A stretch of 31,750 nucleotides of DNA, taken from IMG/VR virus record IMGVR_UViG_3300036944_001259, positions 1-31,750 of that record; one strand, given 5' to 3'. Source of the stretch: a virus. The notes below the pieces were generated by a model. That model was not told the DNA's origin. It did not search any database and saw nothing but the letters and a program-made list of their open reading frames with translations. The position numbers and the translations under genes are program-made. Of this stretch, positions 15,268 to 23,902 are shown piece after piece; the first letter of the stretch is position 1, and every line of letters begins with the position of its first letter.

Positions 15268-17379
15268 TCATCCCTTCTTCCACCGATCATCCTTCACCCG
15301 CTGGATGCGGTTCATTTTTGCCAGCGCGGCAAGCCCTCGCTTGGCCTCCGCGCTGGTGGTGCCGAACTTCTGACGAATCCACTTCACCCCGTCGGCATAG
15401 GCGAACTCGTCAGGAAGGGCTGACAGGTAGGTGGTGGCGTCGACAATCTCCTCGCCCTCTTCCTCCGGCTCCGGGCATTGGTCCCACGCGAGACCGTCGC
15501 CAGGCTTGCCGTGCGACAAGAAGATGGAGGTGACATTCTGGTGAGGATCGACCCCGTATTGCCACTTCATCCCCGCCCTCTTGCCACGCTTCGAGATTGT
15601 GAAACGGAACTTCCCGGGGTGCTTGGCGAGCGGCTGAAGGACAGCAATCGCTCGCGCCCAGTTGACGAGCTCCGACGAGCCAAGACCGGAATAAGAAAGG
15701 TCGGACTCCGCCCAGCCGGATCGCGCCTTGGCGTCGGTCGGTGGCTTCCCGGTGTGATGGATGCAGACGAGGATTGCGCCCGTGCGCTTCAGAACTGGAT
15801 TGAGCCAGTTTCTCAGGAATTGAGAGGCGACTTTCTGGAGGCTGATGTCGTCGCCGACGTAGGAGAGGAGCGGGTCGATGAACACGACTTCCGAGCCCGT
15901 CTCGATGATCATTTGCTCCAGCCACTTGCAGAACTCCTCACCCGTGCGCGTGGTTTCCTCTTGGAACACGATGTTGTTCACCATCGCCGTCAGCGCGGGC
16001 CTGCCGAAATACCGCTTCGCCGCCTTCTCGACGCCCAGCAGCATCTCCTTGAGGTCGCCGGGATCGTTCTCCGCTTGCACGATCAGGGTCTTGAGCGGTC
16101 GCCGGAACGTGATCCCATGCCATGGCTCGCCAGCGGCAGCGTGCAGGGCGAACGAGGTCGTAAGCGTGCTCTTGCCGATACCGGAAGGCCCGATCACCAC
16201 GAATGAGCCGCCTTTGCCAAGGAAGCGCCCTTGGTGGCCGATGAGGGAGGTTGGGTCGTCGTCGATGTTGACGTCATAGACGTCGGCAAACGTGCGGAGG
16301 GTGGCGAGGATAGGGTTGCGGGCGACGTCGAGCAGCTTGTTGACTGTCGCGCGCCCTGGGGACTCCGCCCGCACGAAGTCGTTGAAATCCTTGTGGGCTG
16401 CCGGGACGTTGGCGACAAGCAGGCGAGTCGATGCCTTCTTGGTCGAGCGGATCCGCTCCAGCCATTCCTCCGCCGGCGTGCGCCCGGTCGTCTTGTGCTT
16501 CTTTTCCGCCGGGTCGTTTTGAGGGACGGCGATGATTTGCGGGAGGTCGTAGCCGGAAAAGTCGGTGTTGGAGTTTGCGCCCCGGGTGATTATCGCGGCC
16601 GCATGGCCTTCGCCCTCATGCCAGCCGATGGCGTCGAGCATCGCGAAAGCGTCCCATTGGGATTCGAACGCCATGACGCGCCCCGCTGTCGCGAGGTCGC
16701 CAACGATCAGGGGCGTATTGTTGTCACCCTTGGGGTGGTAGGCCCAGCCCTTGCCGTCGCTGAACCGATAGTGGCACCGGATCACAACTCCGGCGGCGTC
16801 CTTAACCGGGAGGGCAAAATTCCCACGGTGCAGCCCGATCAGGCCCTCGGCGTGGAGCTGAAGTACAAACTCGGGAGAGAACCCGCGCCATGCCGCCAGT
16901 TCGGCGGCTTTCTCCGGCGTGAAGGCGTTGAGGCAGGCTTGCCAGTCGAAGGCGGGCGCGGCGGCAGGCGGTTGATCGTCATTCACTGGCGGGCGGGCGG
17001 CGGGCGGTTCGCAATTCCCGGACATTCGAAAGTTCCGGAGATCGATCACGCGCGCGGCGGGCGGTTGGTCCGATACCATGCCGATGTGGTCGCCGATCTG
17101 GCGGATGGCCTCCTTGAAGTCGACCCCGTGGACGAGTTCCCAAAGTCGGATCAGGTCGCCGCCTTCGCCGGTGGCTCGGTCCATCCAGATGCCTGCTTTT
17201 TCGCCCTCAAGCTCGACATCCATCGAATCACCCGGCCCGCCGTCAATGCCTCCAACGACGTATTTCTTGCCCCGGAACTTGCCGCCGGGAAGGAGCGTCG
17301 GGAGGAGTTCGCGGATGCGCGAAATCAGACCTTCGCGGAGGTCGGGGATGCGTGTGTCAGGGTTCACAGCGAGATTCAT
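15268..17379 (-). CDS. Primase-helicase (TOPRIM plus RecA-fold ATPase)
   Basis: A 703 aa protein. Residues 33-100 resemble the CHC2 primase zinc domain in spacing (GKKYVVGG..., AGIWMDRATGEGGDLIRLW) but have no cysteines. Residues 230-335 form a TOPRIM-like domain (VMAFESQWDAFAML with E239; IIAVPQNDP with D289). Residues 385-600 form a RecA/RepA-type ATPase with Walker A GPSGIGKST (397-405) and Walker B EVVFIDPLLSY. The last 70 residues look like a winged helix. It probably primes and unwinds phage DNA. It lies 18 bp after the SF2 helicase gene. The motif CGTAACACGAAC ends 6 bp upstream of the ATG, and no Shine-Dalgarno sequence is present. No DNA polymerase gene is in the window, so host polymerase or an outside gene would be needed. 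Confidence 0.85.
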   Translation of the reverse strand: MNLAVNPDTRIPDLREGLISRIRELLPTLLPGGKFRGKKYVVGGIDGGPGDSMDVELEGEKAGIWMDRATGEGGDLIRLWELVHGVDFKEAIRQIGDHIGMVSDQPPAARVIDLRNFRMSGNCEPPAARPPVNDDQPPAAAPAFDWQACLNAFTPEKAAELAAWRGFSPEFVLQLHAEGLIGLHRGNFALPVKDAAGVVIRCHYRFSDGKGWAYHPKGDNNTPLIVGDLATAGRVMAFESQWDAFAMLDAIGWHEGEGHAAAIITRGANSNTDFSGYDLPQIIAVPQNDPAEKKHKTTGRTPAEEWLERIRSTKKASTRLLVANVPAAHKDFNDFVRAESPGRATVNKLLDVARNPILATLRTFADVYDVNIDDDPTSLIGHQGRFLGKGGSFVVIGPSGIGKSTLTTSFALHAAAGEPWHGITFRRPLKTLIVQAENDPGDLKEMLLGVEKAAKRYFGRPALTAMVNNIVFQEETTRTGEEFCKWLEQMIIETGSEVVFIDPLLSYVGDDISLQKVASQFLRNWLNPVLKRTGAILVCIHHTGKPPTDAKARSGWAESDLSYSGLGSSELVNWARAIAVLQPLAKHPGKFRFTISKRGKRAGMKWQYGVDPHQNVTSIFLSHGKPGDGLAWDQCPEPEEEGEEIVDATTYLSALPDEFAYADGVKWIRQKFGTTSAEAKRGLAALAKMNRIQRVKDDRWKKG

Positions 17380-17385
17380 TTCAAG

Positions 17386-17397
17386 GTTCGTGTTACG
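17386..17397 (-). promoter_or_regulatory. CGTAACGCGAAC-type motif, copy 1 (one mismatch)
   Basis: On the minus strand the bases read CGTAACACGAAC, directly after the TGA of the helicase gene and 6 bp before the ATG of the primase-helicase. TTGA precedes it, giving TTGACGTAACACGAAC, very close to copy 3. See the copies at 22170, 26987 and 29816. Confidence 0.55.
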
Positions 17398-18918
17398 TCA
17401 ACGACCCGTGCGAGAGCGACTAAATTTTTCATCAAGGAATGCTTTTGCCTCCTTGGCCGTGCATGTGACGGGGTCGGGGTGGCGGAATTTTTGCAAAAGC
17501 GCGACCTGGCCAACGGTGGCGAGTTTTTCTTTTGAGCGGTTGAACAGGCGGTCGAGCAGCATCGACGCCTCCCCCATCGTGGGTGGGCATTTGATGTGGA
17601 AGCGTTCCAGCGTCGTCCGCTGGCCCTGGGTGGCGGGCTTGGTTTCCCAGCCCATCACCGGGGCATACTCGCGCATCTTAGTGTCCTTCAGCAGAGCGGC
17701 CACGTTCTCAAGCGAAACGTATCGCTCCTTCCGTCGGACGCCCTCAGCAAGTTCGCGGATCAACGCGGCCTCGCGCTCGGCCTCAGCGGTGCCAACAGCC
17801 TCGGCGAGGTCAGTTTCGTCGCCGTTCTCCAGCACCTTCGTGATCGATTCCTCTTCCGCTTCACTCTTGGCGACAAGAGACGCCGCTTTTGCGAGGTTGT
17901 GTTTCCCGTGGAGCCAGAGGAAGTCGAGGAACAGTAGATCCTTCTTGCCAGGGTACAGGCGCGTGCCACGTCCGACCATCTGGGCGAGCAGCCCGCGAGA
18001 CTTCGTCGGACGGAGAACCACGACGCAATCGATCGAGGGTTCGTCATACCCTTCGGTGAGCAGCATCGCGTTACACAGACACCTGAACTCGCCCTTTCCG
18101 TACTTGGCGAGAATTTCGGAGCGGTCTGGAGAATTGCCGTCGACATGGCAGGCCGACACGCCGGCACGCTCGCACGCGGCCACGAATTTCTTGGAGGTTT
18201 CGACCAGCGGTAGAAAGACGAGGATTTTCCGGTCAGGCAGCGTGGCGAGACATTCGGCAATCGTGTCCAGGTAAGGCTCGATGGCGCTGGCGATGCCGCC
18301 TGAGTCGAGATCGCCCGCCAGTTGCGCAATCTGGGAAATGTCGATCTTGAGCGGGATCGACTTCACCATGACCGGCGCAAGATACCCCTGCTTGATCAGG
18401 TCCAGAATCGTGCATTCGTAGGCGAGGTTGTCAAAGAAAGCGGCCAGCGACCGCTTGTCGCCGCGGTCGGGCGTGGCGGTGACTCCGAGCACACGGGCAT
18501 CGAAGTAGTTGATCGTCGTCTGCCACTGGTCAGCGAGCGCGTGGTGGGCCTCGTCCGCTACCACGAGCCCAAAGTGATCTTTCGGCCACGATTCAAGGCG
18601 AGCACGCTGGAGCGTCTGCACGGATGCCACGACAACGTCAGCGTCACGGGTGGCGCGTTGATCCGCCTTCTCGATCTCCACGCACAGGCCCGTGACTTTG
18701 TGGACCTTGTCGGCGGCCTGATTCACCAATTCCTCCCGGTGAGCGAGGATCAGGGATCGCTCGTTGCGCTTTTTATGGAAGCGGTGGGCGATTCCGGCGA
18801 AACAGAGCGTTTTGCCCCCTCCGGTCGGAAGGACTCCGAGTTGTCGCCGGAAGCCGTCGGCAAAGCCCTTGGCGACGGCCGCGATGAAGTTGTTTTGGTA
18901 GGGGCGAAATTCGATCAT
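17398..18918 (-). CDS. Superfamily 2 DEAH helicase
   Basis: A 506 aa protein. The motifs occur in order: Q-like FRPYQ at 5-9, Walker A PTGGGKT (31-37), motif Ia LAHREEL, DEAH (122-125), GVTATP (145-150), and in the second lobe a VSACHVDGNSP / EGYDEPSIDCVVVLRPTKS region and motif VI MVGRGTR. It belongs with the type III restriction/RAD25-like SF2 helicases found in many phages, which unwind or remodel DNA using ATP. It lacks a nuclease domain. The last 130 residues are helical and specific to this branch. It sits between small Zn/HTH genes and the primase-helicase, in one operon. The ATG follows CCCCC and has no Shine-Dalgarno sequence. Confidence 0.92.
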   Translation of the reverse strand: MIEFRPYQNNFIAAVAKGFADGFRRQLGVLPTGGGKTLCFAGIAHRFHKKRNERSLILAHREELVNQAADKVHKVTGLCVEIEKADQRATRDADVVVASVQTLQRARLESWPKDHFGLVVADEAHHALADQWQTTINYFDARVLGVTATPDRGDKRSLAAFFDNLAYECTILDLIKQGYLAPVMVKSIPLKIDISQIAQLAGDLDSGGIASAIEPYLDTIAECLATLPDRKILVFLPLVETSKKFVAACERAGVSACHVDGNSPDRSEILAKYGKGEFRCLCNAMLLTEGYDEPSIDCVVVLRPTKSRGLLAQMVGRGTRLYPGKKDLLFLDFLWLHGKHNLAKAASLVAKSEAEEESITKVLENGDETDLAEAVGTAEAEREAALIRELAEGVRRKERYVSLENVAALLKDTKMREYAPVMGWETKPATQGQRTTLERFHIKCPPTMGEASMLLDRLFNRSKEKLATVGQVALLQKFRHPDPVTCTAKEAKAFLDEKFSRSRTGR

Positions 18919-18927
18919 GGGGGATAA

Positions 18928-19254
18928 TTATTGGAGGCTTGGTTGGGATAATTCACTGTTCTCGCGATATGAGATTTTCCAGTCCACCACGTCGGTTCGC
19001 GTCCCGATCCGGTATTCGTAATGGCCTCCGACCTCGATCCACATCTTGCAAGACGCCTTCCATTCTTCGGGAGTCGTGCCGTATTTTTTGCGGAGCTTGA
19101 AGCCTTCCACTTCCTCCCATTCGGTCCACTTGTCCCACTGCTTGTCATACCATCGCATCTCCAGAAAAGAGCGAGAACAAGCCGTCTCATCCAACCCCTT
19201 CCCGCTTTCTTGTTCGGCGTCGGCTGGCTTCGATTCTATCTGATTTTTTGGCAT
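18928..19254 (-). CDS. Small hydrophilic phage protein of unknown function
   Basis: A 108 aa protein. The first 25 residues are polar and probably disordered; the core (residues 30-100) is rich in Trp, Tyr and charged residues (MRWYDKQWDKWTEWEEVEGF, KASCKMWIEVGGHYEYRIGT). I chose the ATG at 19254 because it lies 4 bp after the upstream stop; the longer frame from 19464 would run through the neighbouring gene. No family recognised. Confidence 0.6.
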   Translation of the reverse strand: MPKNQIESKPADAEQESGKGLDETACSRSFLEMRWYDKQWDKWTEWEEVEGFKLRKKYGTTPEEWKASCKMWIEVGGHYEYRIGTRTDVVDWKISYRENSELSQPSLQ

Positions 19255-19258
19255 AGTC

Positions 19259-19564
19259 TTAGGGCTTCGATTCGGGGTGGATGGACTCAGCGTTCGGCCA
19301 ACCAATAGCATCGAAATCGTGAGAGCATGGTTCATCATCCCCACACACGATGCACTTTTCAGGCTCGTCCCATTCGCGGGGGTCGCCGTATTCCGAGATT
19401 GCGGAAGTTCGGGAGCGTTGCTCGGATTGGCACACAGCGCGAAGCCGTTTCTCTGCCTCTCCATTTTCGGCGCGAACCTCTTGGTTTATCCGTCTAGTTT
19501 CGTCGGAAACAATAGCCGAACAATGAGTGAGAGGCAACGCCTCGGAGTTGGTTGGTGTATTCAT
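19259..19564 (-). CDS. Small protein with a short Cys/His cluster
   Basis: A 101 aa protein. Residues 1-60 are polar and helical (ETRRINQEVRAENGEAEKRL). Near the C-terminus is CIVCGDDEPCSHDFD, a CxxC...CxH cluster that could bind one zinc. There is 3-4 bp between this gene and each neighbour, so it is part of the tightly packed early operon. The function is unknown. Confidence 0.6.
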   Translation of the reverse strand: MNTPTNSEALPLTHCSAIVSDETRRINQEVRAENGEAEKRLRAVCQSEQRSRTSAISEYGDPREWDEPEKCIVCGDDEPCSHDFDAIGWPNAESIHPESKP

Positions 19565-19567
19565 GAT

Positions 19568-19807
19568 TTATTTGGGGCATGCCTCCACAGAGGCGTTCCC
19601 ACCACGCATATTCCAGCGGGCGATTGCCGCTTCTTTGCTGGCACTTGGCCTTTGTTGAATCGCGCACGCTCCACCGAGGTTGATGGTGTTGCGACATACG
19701 ACGCCCCACCACCGTCTTTCACCCATGATCCTGTCACGGGTTCGCTCCGCCTCCTCAAGCTTCACCTCGCCTCCACAAAACGGGCACGGAAGGAGTTTTT
19801 CGCTCAT
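19568..19807 (-). CDS. Lar-like zinc-ribbon protein
   Basis: A 79 aa protein. It starts MSEKLLPCPFCGGEVKLEE, the signature opening of the Lar / restriction-alleviation-like family, followed by a middle Cys pair (VVCRNTINLGGACAIQ) and the typical end S.KEAAIARWNMR. Family members bind zinc, and the prototype moderates type I restriction, but most phage members are only Lar-like by fold. I chose ATG 19807 because the family motif begins there; it overlaps the winged-helix gene by 4 bp. Confidence 0.8.
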   Translation of the reverse strand: MSEKLLPCPFCGGEVKLEEAERTRDRIMGERRWWGVVCRNTINLGGACAIQQRPSASKEAAIARWNMRGGNASVEACPK

Positions 19808-20082
19808 AGTCCAACCTCCCCAACTTTCTCCAATAGTTCCCGCCCATCCGGCGTGATCTCGACCCACTGCTTGCGACGGTCGGACAGCGAGCGAACGCGC
19901 ACAGCAAGCCCGCTTTCTCCAAGTCGGTCCACAATGTCAGTCGCCATCGCGGTTGACACCCCGACTTTTCCAGCAAGCTCGCTGATCAAGAGGGATGTTT
20001 TTGAAAGCTCCTCCAAGGCGATTGCCTGGTTGAAGCTGGTGATCCCCCGCTCGCGCAGGATGGTGATGATGGCGGCGATCAT
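19804..20082 (-). CDS. Winged-helix (MarR-like) DNA-binding protein
   Basis: A 92 aa protein. Residues 20-90 carry the MarR-type winged helix: LLISELAGKVGVSTAMATDIVDRLGESGLAVRVR forms the recognition helices and SDRRKQWVEITPDGRELLEKV the wing and following helix. It lacks the long dimerisation helices of full MarR proteins. It overlaps both neighbours by 4 bp. A transcriptional role in the early operon is likely; the target is unknown. Confidence 0.8.
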   Translation of the reverse strand: MIAAIITILRERGITSFNQAIALEELSKTSLLISELAGKVGVSTAMATDIVDRLGESGLAVRVRSLSDRRKQWVEITPDGRELLEKVGEVGL

Positions 20083-20513
20083 ACCTCTTCATCGTAAGGG
20101 GTGAAATTTCCAAGCAGGTAGTTCCGCAAAACCGAGACCGCGACCGTTGGGCAGTTGATGACGCGGACGAAATACCCGTCGGCGTGCAACTCCTCCATGC
20201 GGTCCCACTGCTCGGCCTTGATGGCTCCGGTGGAGGTCTTCAGTTCGATCCAGCATCCGTGGTAGCCGTTGCGCGGGACTGGAAGACAAAGGTCGGGGAC
20301 GCCACTCGTGACTCCCTCGGCCTTCATCTTCTTGGCGACCGCCATGTGACGCTTGCCGCCGTTCGGGACCGCAAACAACTTCAGGATGTCAGGCACCTCG
20401 AAGGCGAACAGCAGCACGTCGGAGATGACCTTGATCTGCATGTCGGACTCCTTCCCCTGCCACGCCTCCCTGAAGGGCTTGCGGATGTCGATGATGCCTC
20501 TACTGCTTCCCAT
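20079..20513 (-). CDS. VRR-NUC domain nuclease
   Basis: A 144 aa protein. The VRR-NUC pattern is clear: LFAVPNGGKRH (47-57), AEGVTSGVPDLCLPVP with D74, then WIELKT with E90-x-K92, and EQWDRMEELHADGYFVRV with Q102. This is the PD-(D/E)XK core of a structure-dependent or Holliday-type nuclease found in phage replication operons. The ATG at 20513 overlaps the upstream gene by 14 bp; an internal ATG at 20441 would still retain the fold. It is one of two PD-(D/E)XK nucleases encoded close together. Confidence 0.9.
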   Translation of the reverse strand: MGSSRGIIDIRKPFREAWQGKESDMQIKVISDVLLFAFEVPDILKLFAVPNGGKRHMAVAKKMKAEGVTSGVPDLCLPVPRNGYHGCWIELKTSTGAIKAEQWDRMEELHADGYFVRVINCPTVAVSVLRNYLLGNFTPYDEEV

Positions 20514-20742
20514 GGTGGCGCGGATGTTTGGTGGCTGCGGCGGAGATCGCCTGATCGGGGTCGCGGAGCTGGCTCTTGTGTCGCCATACCTCGTGACCAT
20601 TCCCGACGCGAACGACGGCATAGTTCGTGCCGCGGAATTGAGTGATCGCACGTTCAAGCAATTCCTGCTCGTCGGCGGTGTAGGTGGAGGTCACGGATTT
20701 GTAGCCGGCGGCCTGGGCCTCTTCTTGACTGAATGTCTTCAT
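20500..20742 (-). CDS. Small phage protein of unknown function
   Basis: An 80 aa protein, highly polar, with a central EQELLERAITQFRGTNYAVVRVGNGHEVWRHKSQL that may form a helix and two strands. It overlaps the exonuclease start by 4 bp and the VRR-NUC start by 14 bp, which supports it being translated as part of the operon. No family recognised. The ATG at 20742 is taken rather than the longer frame to 20808, which would overlap the exonuclease by 70 bp. Confidence 0.6.
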   Translation of the reverse strand: MKTFSQEEAQAAGYKSVTSTYTADEQELLERAITQFRGTNYAVVRVGNGHEVWRHKSQLRDPDQAISAAATKHPRHHGKQ

Positions 20743-21539
20743 CGTGGGGTTGGGGCGTAGTCCTTTTCGTAGCACCAGAGTCCAAAGGCATGCTTGAAGG
20801 CGTGCCATGCCTGCTCGCCGTTGTCCCAGACCTTCGCCTGCACCTTGTCGGGGCGGTCGGACGGGATGATGAGCGAGACTAGCAGCGGGAGATTTCCAGC
20901 GGCGTCGCGGTCGTTGTCAGCGTAGGCGGCAAGCTGCATCGGCCATTCCTTGTAGAACGTGCCCTTGGGCTTGTTTTTGAGCTTCTGCGATTTGAAGTCG
21001 ATGATCGCCAGTCGCTCACGCCCTTCGTGGCGGATGATCGCCTTGAGGTCGCGGCGTCCGGCGAATCCCATCGGGTGAACGATCTTGTCCTCAGCGGCAA
21101 TTACCTCGACGACATTCTCGCGAAACCACTCGTCGTAGCCTGCCACGTAGTCGAGGATCTCCCCCTTCCCCATGAAGCACCCGAGCGTGTTGCGCTGCTC
21201 GCATTGCTCATGGAGGAGTTCGCCCCATTCGGCGGCCTCGCGCCCGATGCGTTCGGACTCGTCGGCAATCCGGGTGTGCCAGTCGGATTCAGCCTCGCCG
21301 GGATTCCTTGGGGTGTTGAGAGCGGCCATGATCGCGTTGTCCTGCATCCAGGTGATGAGCGCGGGCTTGGCCTTGACGGCGAGGATGTTGGTGACGGACG
21401 GAACAAGGTCGAGCTTGCGGGCGTCGGTGACGATCGTGGGCCGTGGGAGCCCGGTCGTCTTGGCGATGACCGTGTGGCATGGCGTGCCGTCGCGGTGATA
21501 CCAGTGCGACGACTTTTCGGCGCGGTTGATGAGGGCCAT
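20739..21539 (-). CDS. PD-(D/E)XK exonuclease (RecB/Cas4-like)
   Basis: A 266 aa protein. The nuclease core reads GFAGRRDLKAII (D164), LAIIDFKSQK (D181-x-K183) and EWPMQLAAYADN (Q202, Y206), the RecB-family order. A helical region around 95-140 with GELLHEQCE is typical of phage Cas4/RecB-like exonucleases. It probably resects DNA ends for the phage recombination system together with the SSB-like and ATPase proteins upstream. It lies 2 bp from its upstream neighbour and overlaps the next gene by 4 bp. Confidence 0.88.
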   Translation of the reverse strand: MALINRAEKSSHWYHRDGTPCHTVIAKTTGLPRPTIVTDARKLDLVPSVTNILAVKAKPALITWMQDNAIMAALNTPRNPGEAESDWHTRIADESERIGREAAEWGELLHEQCEQRNTLGCFMGKGEILDYVAGYDEWFRENVVEVIAAEDKIVHPMGFAGRRDLKAIIRHEGRERLAIIDFKSQKLKNKPKGTFYKEWPMQLAAYADNDRDAAGNLPLLVSLIIPSDRPDKVQAKVWDNGEQAWHAFKHAFGLWCYEKDYAPTPR

Positions 21540-21541
21540 GG

Positions 21542-22168
21542 TTATTTCAGGTCAGATTTCCGAAACACCACGCCCACGCAGTAGAGTTCGCCATCCTCAA
21601 GGATGCGGAACTCCGCGTGCGGCATCGTCAGCTTGTAGTGCCAGGACGGCTTGCGCCCATCGGGCATCTCTTTGTCCCACACGGCCTCGATCTGGTTGAC
21701 GTGCGGGCGGGACATCGTTCCGTCGGCCACAAGCTTGTCGATGGCGTTCAACGCGCCCTCGTCGAAGATTTTGCCGGACTTGGAGAAGTAGGTGACGCCG
21801 CCTCCGCTTTCCTCAAACATCGCACCCCGGAACTCGGTGCAGTCGTCCGAGTAGCCGAAGACGATGATGAATCCCTTATCCTTGGCCTCTGCCTCAAGCT
21901 CCTTCGTGGTCTCGTTGCCGGTTTCCCGGCCGTCGAGCTTGGCGGCGAACTCTTCAAGCTCGGCCATTCCAGGATCAGGCGGCGGGAGGTAGATGCTCGG
22001 GTAGGAGACAACCAACCGGAATTTCCCGGCGGAGATTGGGGCCAGCCCGGAGTCGAGGGCCTGCTTCAGTGTTGCCGCGTCGTTTCCGATCAGCAAGAAG
22101 TCGGGTCCGTCTTCGGTGAATCGGATGAGGCAGCCTGTGCCTGTGAGTCCGTTGGTGGTAGTGCTCAT
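21542..22168 (-). CDS. Conserved phage protein of unknown function
   Basis: A 208 aa soluble protein. A central alpha/beta region (KGFIIVFGYSDDCTEFRGAMFEE) with two Cys/Asp residues is followed by AIDKLVADGT and a C-terminal part HYKLTMPHAEFRILEDGELYCVGVVF that looks like a small beta domain. Proteins of this form are often found beside phage exonucleases; I do not know their role. The motif CGTAACGCGAAC ends 1 bp before the ATG (copy 2), which leaves no space for a Shine-Dalgarno sequence. Confidence 0.75.
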   Translation of the reverse strand: MSTTTNGLTGTGCLIRFTEDGPDFLLIGNDAATLKQALDSGLAPISAGKFRLVVSYPSIYLPPPDPGMAELEEFAAKLDGRETGNETTKELEAEAKDKGFIIVFGYSDDCTEFRGAMFEESGGGVTYFSKSGKIFDEGALNAIDKLVADGTMSRPHVNQIEAVWDKEMPDGRKPSWHYKLTMPHAEFRILEDGELYCVGVVFRKSDLK

Positions 22169-22169
22169 G

Positions 22170-22181
22170 GTTCGCGTTACG
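22170..22181 (-). promoter_or_regulatory. CGTAACGCGAAC motif, copy 2
   Basis: On the minus strand CGTAACGCGAAC lies 1 bp before the ATG of the 208 aa gene, in the 32-bp gap after the preceding gene. It is preceded by CAA instead of the TGA of copies 1 and 3, so the motif is not simply a by-product of a stop codon. Confidence 0.6.
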
Positions 22182-22200
22182 TTGATGGTTTGTCCAAGAG

Positions 22201-22479
22201 TTAGAGACCGTTGATGGCCTTGATGACGGCGGCGAGGTCGAGCGTCTCGACGTTCTGCTTGAGGATCTCGACCTCACGCTCCTCAGTGGAGGTGGTGTTC
22301 GGCGCGTAGCCTTTGATCTCCTTGAGTGGGTTCTCTTTCAGGAAGGAATCTCCCTTTGGGCTGTCGTAGACCGAGCCTTGAAGCTCCTTGGGAGTCCACG
22401 GGCGCTGTTCGAGCGTGACCCAGTTTCCTTGGCGCTCGACGCGCTTCTCTTCGACTTTGGTGATGGTGATGCGATACAT
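22201..22479 (-). CDS. Small phage protein of unknown function
   Basis: A 92 aa protein. A beta-strand-rich start (MYRITITKVEEKRVERQGNWVTLEQR) leads to a Lys/Glu-rich helical end (EREVEILKQNVETLDLAAVIKAI). It is compact and charged, with no Cys. The start ATG 22479 is preceded by CAACAAC, with no Shine-Dalgarno sequence. It lies 26 bp after the SbcC-like gene and 32 bp before the next; it is probably part of the recombination block but has no recognised family. Confidence 0.7.
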   Translation of the reverse strand: MYRITITKVEEKRVERQGNWVTLEQRPWTPKELQGSVYDSPKGDSFLKENPLKEIKGYAPNTTSTEEREVEILKQNVETLDLAAVIKAINGL

Positions 22480-22505
22480 GATGTTGTTGATAGTTGGGAT
22501 GCGAT

Positions 22506-23795
22506 TCACTCCGCCGAAACAGCCTGCCCGTCCTCAAACGCAACCGCGCCATCGACGATGTGCAGCCCGGTTTCTCCCGGCTCCTCTTGGAACTTCTCGA
22601 CCCAGAGTTGGTAATCTCGGTCTTTCGCGAGATCGACGATGAGCTTGAAGTTTGCCCGGTTGATCAGAGCGCCCTCGCGAATCAGGATGATCTTGAGTTC
22701 GGGGTTCTGTGCCATGGCCACCAGCGTCGAGATCCGAATCTGCTCGGCGGTGCTGAGTTGCTTGAAGAACGTGCCGTTGTAGAGCACGCCGTCGTCAGTG
22801 AGTTCCAGCCCGTCGAGGGGGAGGTCGGCATTCTTGACCGCCTCGATCTTCGCCTCGTCGATTTCCTCGATCCGTCGCGTGAGCGTTTCGTATTTGGCGC
22901 GGAGTTCCGTCACCTCCTTCGACTTCGCCTGATAGGCGGCTTTGTTGCGCACGGCCGCGTTGGTCTTATCGACCTGCTCGATGGCTTCGCGGGCGGCAGC
23001 GAGAGCTTCGGGGGTGGGGGCGGCGGCGAGCGCGTTGGTGAGCGCCCTGTCCATTTCCGTGACCATTTCTCCGGCTTTGCTCGCGACTGCTCTGGCAGAT
23101 TCGAGGAGAGCAAGAAGCCTGGAGACTTCGGCATCGGCCGCGCGCGCTTTTTCTTCCGCGTCCTGGACCTGACGGCGGGCAGTGGAAACGAAAGCATCTG
23201 CCTCCTCCAATTCCCTCAAAGACGCCATCAGCGCACTTGCCGACAACTCCTCCGCTGGAACCCCCTCGCCGGGTTCGATCATCCCGTCGAGCTGCGCCTT
23301 GGCATCCTTTCCGTGCCGGCCAACGTCGGTGCGCTCGTTGAAGAATCCGACACGCCGCGCATCCAACTCAGTGAAGTCGAGGCCTGCCGCCTTCTTCAGG
23401 GCTTCGACCTGGGGCTTGGGAGCGAGCTCCGCAAACGCAACCGGGTCGAAGGCGTAATTGCCAAGAAGGCCATTCAGGAACGTCTGAGGCTTTTCGACCT
23501 TCACGCCACGGGCATCGGTGAGGGTCAGGTAGCGCCCCTTCTTCGTGATGTTGATGTCGAGGTTGTATTCGGCCTTGTCGGCACCGAGCACGATCTTGAT
23601 CGACCCACTCGGGCGTCCGTGGCGGATAGGATCGTCGAGGCCCGTGTTGGAGAGGGCGTAAACGATAGAGTCGAGCACCGAGCTTTTCCCTTGGGCGTTG
23701 TCGCCGGTGAGAATGATGGGCTCGTTGGTGGCCGGGTCGATTTCAATGGCGCGGATGCGCTTGACGTCTGCGATTTCGAGATGGAGGAGTTTCAT
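22506..23795 (-). CDS. RecF/SbcC-like ABC-type ATPase
   Basis: A 429 aa protein. Walker A GDNAQGKSS (31-39) follows the RecF/SMC start MKLLHLEIADVKRIRAIEI; the middle (about 180-330) is a Gln/Ala/Glu-rich coiled coil with a VSTARRQVQDAEEKARAADAE run; the C-terminal part has the signature LSTAEQIR (ABC C-loop) and Walker B LKIILIREG. It resembles a shortened SbcC/Rad50 head with a small coiled coil. The family couples ATP to DNA-end processing, and the neighbouring PD-(D/E)XK exonuclease may be its nuclease partner (inference). ATG 23795 keeps the MKLLHLEI start and avoids a 132-bp extension of low coding quality. Confidence 0.88.
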   Translation of the reverse strand: MKLLHLEIADVKRIRAIEIDPATNEPIILTGDNAQGKSSVLDSIVYALSNTGLDDPIRHGRPSGSIKIVLGADKAEYNLDINITKKGRYLTLTDARGVKVEKPQTFLNGLLGNYAFDPVAFAELAPKPQVEALKKAAGLDFTELDARRVGFFNERTDVGRHGKDAKAQLDGMIEPGEGVPAEELSASALMASLRELEEADAFVSTARRQVQDAEEKARAADAEVSRLLALLESARAVASKAGEMVTEMDRALTNALAAAPTPEALAAAREAIEQVDKTNAAVRNKAAYQAKSKEVTELRAKYETLTRRIEEIDEAKIEAVKNADLPLDGLELTDDGVLYNGTFFKQLSTAEQIRISTLVAMAQNPELKIILIREGALINRANFKLIVDLAKDRDYQLWVEKFQEEPGETGLHIVDGAVAFEDGQAVSAE

Positions 23796-23902
23796 GGATA
23801 TAGTTCTGACTTTTGTAGGTGAAATTGTGCCGTCTCTCCGGCTGTCACGGTGGTTGTCATTTTTGAGGGCCAGTCGCACACCGTTTGGGAAGGCCGCAAA
23901 TT

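Noticed and set aside
22494-23822. A 442-codon plus-strand frame opposite the SbcC-like gene.
   Set aside because: The minus strand carries Walker A, coiled-coil, ABC signature and Walker B in order; the plus-strand frame has none and is a codon-bias shadow.
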